A stretch of DNA of 22,066 nucleotides from IMG/VR virus record IMGVR_UViG_3300022674_000061, positions 1 through 22,066 of that record. One strand, given 5' to 3'. Positions within the stretch are counted from its first letter, which is position 1. Every line of letters begins with the position of its first letter. Shown one piece after another: positions 8,469 to 15,169 of this stretch. The notes under the pieces are model-generated. The model ran no database searches. It was not told where the DNA came from and worked only from the letters and a program-made list of their open reading frames with translations. The translations under genes and the position numbers were made by a program. The DNA comes from a virus.

Positions 8469-8599
8469 CCGGAGGTGATGATACCTATTGCGCGGATGTA
8501 TTAGATTAATCTGAAGACTTAGACGTAAAACACAAATAAGAAATAATGGTGCAAAAAAATTACCAAATAAATTAAGGCGTAAATAGAGAGAAATGAATA
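8469..8599 (+). other. Intergenic segment with interrupted basic mini-ORF
   Basis: This gap has a strong GGAGGTGATG ribosome-site-like sequence at 8471-8480 but no uninterrupted gene. Reading from TTG 8488 gives LRGCIRLI, then TGA at 8512-8514, then RLRRKTQIRNNGAKKLPNKL and a stop at 8584. From ATG 8480 the frame gives only MIPIARMY. The very basic peptide and the strong ribosome site suggest a small, possibly decayed or recoded, gene. Confidence 0.3.
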
Positions 8600-8926
8600 A
8601 TGAGACGTGCAGACATATTCCGATTAAGGAGAAGCGATCAAGGAACAGAAGGGATTCTTGTTTCTGGGAATTACGATTGTAGAACTCTTGAATTACCCTG
8701 GCGTGATAATCAGAAGCAGATATCTTGTATTCCTCCCGGTGAATATGATGTTGAAATGAGACTTTCAAATAAATATGGTCGAATTTATTGGGTAAGACAA
8801 GTTCCAAATAGGACATATATACTTATTCATTCCGGAAATTATACTGGAGATGTTTCAAAAGGATATAAAAGCCATGTTATGGGTTGTATTCTTTTGGGTA
8901 AAGAAAGTGGTTTTCTTGGAGGATAG
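8600..8926 (+). CDS. DUF5675 family protein, ended early by TAG
   Basis: The 108 residues match the DUF5675 phage family by pattern: RRADIFRLRRSDQGTEGIL, CRTLELPWRDNQKQISCIPP, GEYDVEMRLSNKYGRIYWV, ILIHSGNYTGDVSKG and SHVMGCILLGKESGFLGG. The family is often found in phage lysis regions, but its biochemical role is not settled. The expected C-terminal segment follows directly after the TAG, in the same frame (8927-9019: VAVLNSRITVRAFMEEMDYQ and so on to TAA). The complete protein would be 139 residues, a normal length for the family. Members commonly have glutamine near the TAG position, so a CAG to TAG change or amber readthrough fits. The ribosome site upstream is weak. Confidence 0.8.
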   Translation: MRRADIFRLRRSDQGTEGILVSGNYDCRTLELPWRDNQKQISCIPPGEYDVEMRLSNKYGRIYWVRQVPNRTYILIHSGNYTGDVSKGYKSHVMGCILLGKESGFLGG

Positions 8927-9019
8927 GTTGCAGTTTTAAATTCAAGAATAACAGTTCGAGCATTTATGGAAGAAATGGATTATCAACCATTCAAGTTAAG
9001 AATTCAAGAATCGTTTTAA
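8927..9019 (+). other. In-frame C-terminal continuation of the DUF5675 gene after TAG
   Basis: Thirty codons open in the same frame as the 8600 gene and ending in TAA at 9017-9019. They encode VAVLNSRITVRAFMEEMDYQ and ten more residues, the segment expected at the end of DUF5675 proteins. Either a readthrough extension or the remnant of a recently truncated gene. Confidence 0.7.
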
Positions 9020-9036
9020 ATACGGGAGGTAGAAGA

Positions 9037-9723
9037 ATGATCGGATGGGATGTTATACTCGGTGGAGTAACTGGGTTGATTGGTAATGCATTCACAACCT
9101 GGTTTAAATATAAGAATGCCAAAATGGAAAATGAGCATAAAGAGAACATGGTCAAACTGGAAAGTCAGGCTATGGTTCAAGAAGCTCAAATGCAGATTGA
9201 AGTAACAAAGTCTAGAATTGAAGGTGAAGTTGAATTAGCAGATGCAGCTGCTTTCGATACATCACAGGAAGTTGGCAATCAAAAACTATTCCATGAAAAA
9301 TGGATTGATATGTTAATGGAAGCAGGAAGAACTAAAAAATGGACTGGGTGGATTTATAATTTAATAGGAACATTTATTGCTGCAGCATTTGCATTAGTAG
9401 ATTGGCTGAATGCTGCAATGAGACCATCATTAACTATTTATCTTGTTGCATCTTCAAGCTACATTACATATCTTGCATGGCAGATAATGCAACAAGCTGG
9501 TTTAGATGCAATGACAGCAACACAAGCAGTTGGTATTTTTAATCAGGTGACATCAACAATGATTTTCTTGGCAGTTTCTGCTGTAACGTGGTGGTTTGGC
9601 GACAGAACAATGTCTAAATATTTACAACAGAAAGATGCAAGAGATAGCAGAACTTCATCAAGTCCTTCAGGCAAACCTGGTATTAAACCAAAACCAGGGG
9701 GAGCTGGCGATGTTGATATTTAG
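9037..9723 (+). CDS. Holin-like phage membrane protein, 228 aa
   Basis: Probable inner-membrane protein. Residues 1-20 are hydrophobic (IGWDVILGGVTGLIGNAFTT); residues about 25-85 are charged and helical (KNAKMENEHKENMVKLESQA). Two or three further membrane segments follow: about 107-126 (IYNLIGTFIAAAFALVDWLN), 130-150 (LTIYLVASSSYITYLAWQIM) and 171-190 (TSTMIFLAVSAVTWWFGDRT). The C-terminus is hydrophilic with GKPGIKPKPGG. Start: ATACGGGAGG before the ATG at 9037. Its place between DUF5675 and a spanin-like gene suggests a lysis role such as a holin; this is inference. The TAG stop overlaps the start of the next gene. Confidence 0.75.
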   Translation: MIGWDVILGGVTGLIGNAFTTWFKYKNAKMENEHKENMVKLESQAMVQEAQMQIEVTKSRIEGEVELADAAAFDTSQEVGNQKLFHEKWIDMLMEAGRTKKWTGWIYNLIGTFIAAAFALVDWLNAAMRPSLTIYLVASSSYITYLAWQIMQQAGLDAMTATQAVGIFNQVTSTMIFLAVSAVTWWFGDRTMSKYLQQKDARDSRTSSSPSGKPGIKPKPGGAGDVDI

Positions 9724-10183
9724 GAGAAAAGAACCTGAAAAACCAAAACCTTTTTATGTAAGACAGCCAATTGCAACTGTTGCAGTTGTTCTAACGATGA
9801 TTGGTATGTTTGTCTTGGGTCCAATTGGTATAATATACAATGGGATGACAGAAGAACTTAAACACAAAGTAGATAACCAGACACTTCAATTAATGTTGAA
9901 AAATCAACAAACATTAATTGAACAAAACAAAGCTGAAGCTGAACGTAAAAGAGAAGAAGATGCTAAAAAATTTGAGGATCTTCAAAGGACTCAACAGAGA
10001 ACATTGGAGACTATTCAGAATCTACAAATGCAACGCCCTGCTCAAACACAGCAATCTCCAACATCTACACCTCAACCTGTTGTAACAAAAGAAGTATTTG
10101 AGTACTATTTAACTTTAACACCTGACCAAAAAAGAGCATTTAAAAAATTAAGTCCCGCTTTTCAAGTTTTACCAGATCCTTAA
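9710..10183 (+). CDS. Spanin-like protein: one membrane segment plus coiled coil, 157 aa
   Basis: The ATG at 9710 was chosen because it lies 14 bases inside the upstream gene, gives a clean N-terminus (MLIFRRKEPEKPKPFYVRQP) and places a positive-inside membrane helix at residues about 21-44 (IATVAVVLTMIGMFVLGPIG). Residues about 48-110 form a charged Gln/Glu/Lys-rich coiled coil. They are followed by a Pro/Thr/Gln linker (PAQTQQSPTSTPQP) and a small folded end (EVFEYYLTLTPDQKRAFKKL). This layout resembles Rz-type inner-membrane spanins, with the coiled coil in the periplasm, but no sequence family is recognised and no outer lipoprotein partner is seen. Confidence 0.7.
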   Translation: MLIFRRKEPEKPKPFYVRQPIATVAVVLTMIGMFVLGPIGIIYNGMTEELKHKVDNQTLQLMLKNQQTLIEQNKAEAERKREEDAKKFEDLQRTQQRTLETIQNLQMQRPAQTQQSPTSTPQPVVTKEVFEYYLTLTPDQKRAFKKLSPAFQVLPDP

Positions 10184-10198
10184 TAGAAAGGGAAGTAC

Positions 10199-10765
10199 AT
10201 GGATTTTAAAGAGAAGGTTATTGAGTTATTAGAAACTAATATGACAGAAAAAGGATTTGCTTTATGGAAAGGTATTGATAAAATCTTACCTGATGCTTGG
10301 AGCAAACCAACTTCATCAACAGGAAAATATCACAAAAAACTAAATGGAGATGTTCCAAACCAAGGGGAACACATTTATCATTTAGCATATTCAACTGTCA
10401 AGTTATTCAGGATGTTTGACATAAAAGCAAAAACTCCTGATGCAGATAAAATGTTATTTGCTGTTGTTCTCCATGATGCATTAAAATATGGTCCGCACGG
10501 TACTAGAAAACATACTGATTACCAACATGATAAAAAAGCAGCAGATATGGTATCTGAAAACAAAGAAACATTTCAAAAGATAATGACAGAGGAACAATTT
10601 TTTGTATTAGAAGAAGCGATAAGATTTCATTCTGGAAGATGGAGTACTGATGTTCCAAAACGCCAGAAATTTTCCTTTAAAGATTATAACCCAGAAACCT
10701 TCTTTCTTCATATGTTAGATATGATGAGTACTGCTGATTTAATTCAAACAGACGTGAGGGAGTAA
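10199..10765 (+). CDS. HD-domain phosphohydrolase-like protein, 188 aa
   Basis: Likely metal-dependent phosphohydrolase of the HD superfamily. Visible ligands are His58 or His61 (GEHIYHLAY), the His92-Asp93 pair (VVLHDALKYGPHG), His110-Asp111 (DYQHDKKAAD), His144 (AIRFHSGRW) and Asp174 or Asp180 (LHMLDMMSTADLI). This is the full pattern expected of an active HD fold. The substrate cannot be told; HD proteins act on nucleotides or phosphodiesters. Start: ATG 10199, with GAAAGGGAAG a few bases upstream. It lies between the lysis-like cassette and baseplate genes and is close-packed with the next gene (3-base gap), so it is probably late-transcribed. Confidence 0.85.
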   Translation: MDFKEKVIELLETNMTEKGFALWKGIDKILPDAWSKPTSSTGKYHKKLNGDVPNQGEHIYHLAYSTVKLFRMFDIKAKTPDADKMLFAVVLHDALKYGPHGTRKHTDYQHDKKAADMVSENKETFQKIMTEEQFFVLEEAIRFHSGRWSTDVPKRQKFSFKDYNPETFFLHMLDMMSTADLIQTDVRE

Positions 10766-10768
10766 TGA

Positions 10769-11425
10769 ATGGCTACAGTTTTAACATCATATTCACTTGT
10801 TCCAGAATTACAACACTGGTTCAACCATTTCGTTATAAACTCGAAAGTCAATAAATATCGAGTTCCCCCTCCTGTAGATATTCCGCCGTTATACCTTGGT
10901 GAAAATTCATTTATCGATATGCTTTTTAATGACTCCTATTCGCATAAAGATTATGAATATCGATACACCCAACAAACAAATCCTTTGTGTATTCCAAGGC
11001 AAGTGTTTATGCGTTTACAGATATATCCCGGTTCATCACAATATCTTGTTCTTGATCCGAATGGTTCTAATGTTTTCAATTTACAAGCTGATGACTTTGC
11101 AACTTTAGATGCTCTTCTTGCATATAGAAATTACGATTCAACTGCTCTAACGATTATAGATTCAACTGCGGTTCAGTTTGTTGGAGATTCAACTGCTGGA
11201 GTTTTTATTCTTTATGCATCATTGAATAGTCTTTCAACAGAGTTATCTAAAATGATCTATCTGTATTTGATGTTGAAAAGATATAATGTGTTTCAACCGT
11301 ATAATAATAATTCTTTGGTTTCATCTGGAGGACTTTTAGAAACGTGCTATGAGTCCTATCTAATTGATCAATATTTCTGTTTTATGATAGAACGTAAACC
11401 AGATTTGCTTTATAACTGTACTTAA
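10769..11425 (+). CDS. Probable tail/baseplate protein, 218 aa
   Basis: Unknown 218-residue protein rich in Tyr, Leu, Asn and Ser, starting MATVLTSYSLVPELQHWFNH. It precedes the baseplate gene by 11 bases and reads as part of the same tail module. Residues about 122-146 contain three DSTA units (YDSTALTIIDSTAVQFVGDS), encoded by three copies of GATTCAACTGC at 11135, 11159 and 11186. A near copy of this segment occurs near the end of the 11437 protein. No signal peptide or membrane segment. Start: GAGGGAG at 10757-10763, overlapping the upstream stop. Confidence 0.75.
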   Translation: MATVLTSYSLVPELQHWFNHFVINSKVNKYRVPPPVDIPPLYLGENSFIDMLFNDSYSHKDYEYRYTQQTNPLCIPRQVFMRLQIYPGSSQYLVLDPNGSNVFNLQADDFATLDALLAYRNYDSTALTIIDSTAVQFVGDSTAGVFILYASLNSLSTELSKMIYLYLMLKRYNVFQPYNNNSLVSSGGLLETCYESYLIDQYFCFMIERKPDLLYNCT

Positions 11426-11436
11426 AGGGAGATACG

Positions 11437-13455
11437 ATGGCGTATAATATTAATAAATTTTGGGAGATCCTTGAAGAGATTCAAAGTGGTACTGGTGATC
11501 TTACCGAAGCTGTGAAAGCTATTGCAAAGAATGAGCAAGCTTCAGCTAATAGATTTATTGAATTAGTAATTGACCAGATTTCCTATAACACTCCCGATTG
11601 GCAAAGATTAAGAAGATTCTTTAGAGATTGGTATGCCTCTCATAGGACTTTGACTACATTTCAATCAAATATATCTGATGTCTATCAGATGCCAAATGAT
11701 CAATTAGATGAGTTGTTTAGAAGTTTTGGGTATAACTATTCATCATCACTTAGAAATCCTGTAACAAACGAAGCCCCTTTAAATAAGGTAAATTTCTTTT
11801 TAGATCTTGTAAACCTTTATAAAAGGAAAGGTACTCCACAAGGTCTAGTTGATGTTCTTCAATATTATGGAATAACAGATGTTGATATTTATGAACTACA
11901 GCTTCAATTTGATGATCGTGTTTTAAAAGATTCGACTGATCTAATTTTTAAAGGTAGGGTTGCAGCAGGTACGACTGGTGATCTTACTCCTATTTATTTA
12001 GCATTCAATTTTCTTACTGACAGAGATCCCCATTGGTTACAAACTGAAAGTCAAATTAGACAACTATATAATTTAAATAAAATTAATTTTCCTTCACAAT
12101 CTCCATACTTTGCAGTTAAACCCTTGTTTGATGAAGAAGCTACAGATGCTGCAACTGGTATTTTAACAAGGCAGATTCAAAATCAATATACTACTTGGGA
12201 TAATGCCGGGCAACCTGATGAAGGAACAATTGCAGTACTTCCACAAAACGCTGTAATATCAATTCTTGGAGAGACTGTATCAGTATTAACTCTATATCTT
12301 TCAACCATATATACGTTCAATAAGGAGTTCACAGTAGGTGCTCCTGCGAGTCGTTTTATATGTTATGATGGAACTAATACAGTTGCTGCTGATATTATTG
12401 ATGAGTTCAGAACTTTAACTGAACAAAAATTAACAAGTCGTGCTCAACAGAAAGCTAACTGGATTCAATATCTTGATTTGTTTAGTAGAGTAATCAGTCT
12501 CAATTTTCTACAGTCTCATGAAGATGGCGGAGACTATCTTGCAATATTACATCCATCAGTAAAAACAGCTCTTGATAACCTTGCGACTGATAATATTTCA
12601 GTTCTTGGTTCACTTTTAAATGATCTTGGTGAATGGGTAAGAAACAATATAAGTTATGGCTTCATTAATATGAGTTATATCTTATTTGGTCTTGAATCTC
12701 TATTTGGAAATCTGAAGGATGTAATTGAATTTTTCAAACCATACAGAGCTAGAATTGTTCCTCTTGAAACAATTCAATTTACCAATAGATTGTTCAACTC
12801 TATTATTGTTGAAGATAGTTTCTCTTTTGATGCAAATATTGATGTTCATGATTTTATTACAGGAGATAGTATTCCGTGTTGCACAGAACAAGGGATTGAT
12901 TCTACAACTCCTGTATGTTTAGATGCAACAGCAACTAATTACTTTTATAGCCGTGAAACATACGACTGTGGTTCATGGCATGATATTGGTGCTGTTACTG
13001 ATTTACCTCAAGAATTGTTTATTGAAATTCAAGATTCAATTTATGATTCTATGAGATGTCCTTCATTTTATGGCAATGATATGACAGCCATAAGTGAAGT
13101 TATTGTAACCTCAGAAATAATTGAAACCCCAGTTGACTCTACTTCTCTTATTATTGATTCTACTGCTGTACCATTTTCTCAATATTATCAATCAGGTGGC
13201 TTCGAAAACTTTGATGGTGTTTTGGCATGGGACGGAACATCATATGTTCAAGAACGTCAATGGGATGGAACCGCATATGTTTATGTAAATACAGGGGTTC
13301 CACTATATATAGCTGTAGAAGATACACAAGGACGATTTGATTGCACACACGGTTTTGATTTAGTTCAAATTGAAGTTATCTACCAACTATCTTATCTGCT
13401 TCAAGAAAATGGAGATTATCTATTACAAGAAAATGGTGATAGAATAATTATCTAA
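11437..13455 (+). CDS. Baseplate protein with tail-protein-I-like domain, 672 aa
   Basis: Probable baseplate wedge component. The segment at residues about 125-150 (FLDLVNLYKRKGTPQGLVDV, then LQYYGITDVDIYE) matches the RKGTP-x-x-L-x-x-x-L pattern of phage tail protein I/baseplate families. Residues 1-110 are helical (RLRRFFRDWYASHRT), residues 150-450 are mixed, and the C-terminal 200 residues are beta-rich with Cys-containing segments (SIPCCTEQ; TYDCGSWHDIG). Near the end lie a DSTSLIIDSTAVPF segment shared with the 10769 protein, a WDGT[SA]YV duplication and a tandem YLLQENGD repeat. Start: AAGGGAGA before ATG 11437. Exact T4 counterpart not assigned. Confidence 0.8.
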   Translation: MAYNINKFWEILEEIQSGTGDLTEAVKAIAKNEQASANRFIELVIDQISYNTPDWQRLRRFFRDWYASHRTLTTFQSNISDVYQMPNDQLDELFRSFGYNYSSSLRNPVTNEAPLNKVNFFLDLVNLYKRKGTPQGLVDVLQYYGITDVDIYELQLQFDDRVLKDSTDLIFKGRVAAGTTGDLTPIYLAFNFLTDRDPHWLQTESQIRQLYNLNKINFPSQSPYFAVKPLFDEEATDAATGILTRQIQNQYTTWDNAGQPDEGTIAVLPQNAVISILGETVSVLTLYLSTIYTFNKEFTVGAPASRFICYDGTNTVAADIIDEFRTLTEQKLTSRAQQKANWIQYLDLFSRVISLNFLQSHEDGGDYLAILHPSVKTALDNLATDNISVLGSLLNDLGEWVRNNISYGFINMSYILFGLESLFGNLKDVIEFFKPYRARIVPLETIQFTNRLFNSIIVEDSFSFDANIDVHDFITGDSIPCCTEQGIDSTTPVCLDATATNYFYSRETYDCGSWHDIGAVTDLPQELFIEIQDSIYDSMRCPSFYGNDMTAISEVIVTSEIIETPVDSTSLIIDSTAVPFSQYYQSGGFENFDGVLAWDGTSYVQERQWDGTAYVYVNTGVPLYIAVEDTQGRFDCTHGFDLVQIEVIYQLSYLLQENGDYLLQENGDRIII

Positions 13456-13591
13456 CCCCACCTAAGATTCCAACTATATCCTGCGTTTAAAACTAATAAA
13501 CAGTTAATATACTTATAGATTTTAAGCATACAACCTTACTTTTTTAGAACAAAAAAATAAAGGCAGCTAATTCATTTTATGGAGATAGTAT
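13456..13591 (+). promoter_or_regulatory. Leader/promoter region of the phosphoesterase gene
   Basis: Non-coding gap with an AT-rich centre, ending in the promoter-like motif AGAACAAAAAAATAAAGG at 13546-13563 and the ribosome site GGAG at 13581-13584. A TATACT hexamer at 13508-13513 lacks a convincing partner. No terminator is seen after the baseplate gene, so readthrough is possible. Confidence 0.4.
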
Positions 13592-14512
13592 ATGTCAGCA
13601 TACAAGAATGAGATTCAGAAGCTAGCAGATACAACCCTATTAACTAACAAAGAAATTGCTAAAATTGTCGGATGTTCTGAAAGAACAGTTAGAGCATATG
13701 CAGGTTCTTATGTAGCAAGATGTCAAGCAAAAACAGCACAAGAAAATCAAGACCCCTTTCAAATTCAAAAAGTAGTAATCCTTCCTGATATTCACTACCC
13801 ACATTATGAACAGAGAGTTATGGATGCAGTCGATGAGTTTATCATTGATTATGAACCAGACGAACTTGTTTATATGGGTGATCAAATTTCTTTAGATTGT
13901 ATTTCATTTTGGAATAAAAGAAAACCTCTTTTAAAAGAAGGCCAAAGACTTTTAGATGATTTTGATGGATTTAATGAATCTGTATTATTGAACCATGAAA
14001 ACATTACATCTCCAGAAATAAAAAGAACATTCATGATTGGCAATCATGAATACAGATTAACATTATATGCTCAAGAACATCCAGAGTTAGCTGGATTCGT
14101 TGACATTGAAAGACATTTGAATCTTATAGATCGTGGTTATAAAATTGTTCCATTCAATGAAATCCATAAGGTTGGAAAACTGAGTGTTATTCATGGATAC
14201 TATTGGAATAAGTATCATGCAGCAAAAACACTTGAGGCTTTTGAAGGCAATGTTGTTTATTCACATGTTCATAACCCTCAAATGTATGCAAAGGTTTCTC
14301 CTGTTGATAGAAAGGGTTATCATACTGCTACCTCGCTTCCATGTTTATGTAATATCAAACCAGATTATCACAAGAATGCTCCAAATTTTTGGATTAATGG
14401 TTTTGGTATTGTAGAATATCTTCCAGCAACAGGTTTCTTTAATCTATATACAATCATTATTATTGAAGGATCTTTTATGTTCAATGGTAAATATTATGGA
14501 AAGAAATTATAA
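13592..14512 (+). CDS. Helix-turn-helix plus calcineurin-like metallophosphoesterase, 306 aa
   Basis: N-terminal helix-turn-helix at residues about 14-38 (LLTNKEIAKIVGCSERTVRA), joined to a calcineurin-type phosphoesterase. Metal-site motifs are all present: Asp66 and His68 (PDIHYPH), Asp97 (YMGDQ), Asn151-His152 (IGNHEYR), His201 (SVIHGYYW) and His225-x-His227 (YSHVHNP). The protein should therefore be a two-metal phosphodiesterase or phosphatase, possibly acting on nucleic acid because of the DNA-binding head (inference). The last 30 residues are hydrophobic (FNLYTIIIIEGSFMFNGKYY). Start: TGGAGAT at 13580-13586. It is a single gene with its own leader, ahead of a reversed island. Confidence 0.9.
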   Translation: MSAYKNEIQKLADTTLLTNKEIAKIVGCSERTVRAYAGSYVARCQAKTAQENQDPFQIQKVVILPDIHYPHYEQRVMDAVDEFIIDYEPDELVYMGDQISLDCISFWNKRKPLLKEGQRLLDDFDGFNESVLLNHENITSPEIKRTFMIGNHEYRLTLYAQEHPELAGFVDIERHLNLIDRGYKIVPFNEIHKVGKLSVIHGYYWNKYHAAKTLEAFEGNVVYSHVHNPQMYAKVSPVDRKGYHTATSLPCLCNIKPDYHKNAPNFWINGFGIVEYLPATGFFNLYTIIIIEGSFMFNGKYYGKKL

Positions 14513-14549
14513 ACCAGGCACAGGCGGGGGACCACCCGTTACAATTTAG

Positions 14550-14595
14550 AAAAAAAATGCTAGGGGTAAAGTGTGATCATCACAATACCCCCAGC
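14550..14595 (-). terminator. Intrinsic terminator of the reversed island
   Basis: Read on the minus strand, stems GCT/AGC and GGGGTA/TACCCC, with one mismatch, enclose an inner GTGA/TCAC hairpin and are followed by A then eight T. There is no T run on the plus-strand side, so it acts on transcripts from the tRNA, the three-way-junction RNA and the 14826 gene. Confidence 0.8.
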
Positions 14596-14675
14596 ACCAA
14601 CAGGTTTGCAGAGCGTTTCACTATCCGCTGCGAACGGCCTTCATGACGTTGCCTAACTGCTGGCAAATTGGTTTT
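14596..14675 (-). ncRNA. Structured transcript between tRNA and terminator
   Basis: Non-coding stretch lying on the same minus transcript as the tRNA. It can form a TTGCC/GGCAA hairpin (14649-14666) and a GC-rich GCAG...CTGC hairpin around 14608-14632. No known RNA family is recognised; it may simply be the trailer of the tRNA transcript. Confidence 0.3.
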
Positions 14676-14748
14676 GCCGGGAGGGGGATTCGAACACCCC
14701 ATCGACCTAGAGCGGACCCTAGCTGCTCTACCGTTAAGCTACCCCGGC
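14676..14748 (-). tRNA. tRNA with atypical anticodon arm (anticodon uncertain, CCG best fit)
   Basis: A 73-base minus-strand cloverleaf. The acceptor stem GCCGGGG pairs with TCCCGGC (one G-T pair), the D arm is GCTT-AACGGTA-GAGC, and the T arm carries TTCGAAT with a GGGG(T)G/CCCCC stem containing one bulged T. No CCA is encoded. The anticodon arm is odd: CTAGG/TCTAG leaves a six-base loop GTCCGC, or a four-pair stem leaves an eight-base loop GGTCCGCT. U33 would be followed by CCG (arginine), but position 37 would be a C. The gene may be a decayed or specialised tRNA. Confidence 0.6.
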
Positions 14749-14751
14749 TTA

Positions 14752-14826
14752 GGAGAAGGGTTGCCATTACTGGGACAAGGGCCAAACGCAACCTGCTCGG
14801 TATCCTCCACCAGCATATGCTTCTCC
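14752..14826 (-). ncRNA. 75-base three-way-junction RNA beside the tRNA
   Basis: On the minus strand a 7-bp closing stem GGAGAAG/CTTCTCC encloses two hairpins: TGCTGGT/ACC(G)AGCA with a GGAGGAT loop, and GGTTGC/GCAACC placed directly against the closing stem. Length and closing stem are tRNA-like, but there is no TTCRA T loop. It begins at the last base of the upstream gene's TAG and ends three bases before the tRNA. Family unknown. Confidence 0.4.
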
Positions 14827-15167
14827 TAAAATAAGACTTCCACTCTCTTTCCAGAATTCATGTCTGCCAGAACAACAGAGTTTTTCCGCATGAACATCAC
14901 CTTCTTGTCCCCGACGATCTTATGTGGAATGCCAGGATCAATCATGTCAGTTCTTTGACCAATCGGAAAACCTTTGATCTCTTGAACAGTGAATCCTGCG
15001 ATAGATACAGGTTCGGAAGTAATGTTGTTGAATTCTAGATCTTCATCTGGGATAAAGTTACAAGGGCCTGCATACTTGTGACAAATATCACAAGATCCCT
15101 TCACCTTATCCTCGTTTGAATGAATCCTGTATTCCCTTGTCTTTGCACAACTATCACAGTATAGCAT
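14826..15167 (-). CDS. Small zinc-ribbon protein, 113 aa
   Basis: Unknown 113-residue protein with an N-terminal zinc-ribbon-like pattern: Cys4-x2-Cys7 (YCDSC) and Cys26-x2-Cys29 (SCDIC), followed by a mostly beta-type domain (GFTVQEIKGFPIGQRTDMID; KKVMFMRKNSVVLADMNSGK). It probably binds one zinc ion; the function is unknown. Start: GAGAGG upstream of the ATG at 15165-15167. It begins two bases after the stop of the membrane protein gene, so the two form an operon. The TAG stop is probably real, because the same frame runs on into the structured RNA and tRNA. Confidence 0.75.
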   Translation of the reverse strand: MLYCDSCAKTREYRIHSNEDKVKGSCDICHKYAGPCNFIPDEDLEFNNITSEPVSIAGFTVQEIKGFPIGQRTDMIDPGIPHKIVGDKKVMFMRKNSVVLADMNSGKRVEVLF

Positions 15168-15169
15168 AA

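Noticed and set aside
8451-8816. Minus-strand 121-codon frame
   Set aside because: It covers the DUF5675 gene in antisense, has no ribosome site and no recognisable protein pattern.
9596-9709. ATG 9596 as start of the spanin-like gene
   Set aside because: It would overlap the holin-like gene by 128 bases. ATG 9710 gives a short overlap and a typical N-terminus.
14676-14748. Amber-suppressor (CUA) or +1 frameshift-suppressor tRNA explaining the TAG and T8 breaks
   Set aside because: CTA appears only in a stem or in a fold that destroys the D arm, without U33. The eight-base loop option has CCG, which cannot read TTT. No support for either link.
14550-14826. tmRNA
   Set aside because: The tRNA has a D arm and an anticodon arm of its own, and no tmRNA 5' signature or tag-coding frame is present.
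7630-14828. Genome-wide reassignment of TAG to an amino acid
   Set aside because: TAG at 14826 is followed by the structured RNA and tRNA, and TAG at 9721 lies in an ordinary gene overlap. Only the 8924 TAG clearly interrupts a conserved protein.
14643-14834. Plus-strand 63-codon open frame
   Set aside because: It runs across the tRNA and the three-way-junction RNA in antisense and has no ribosome site.
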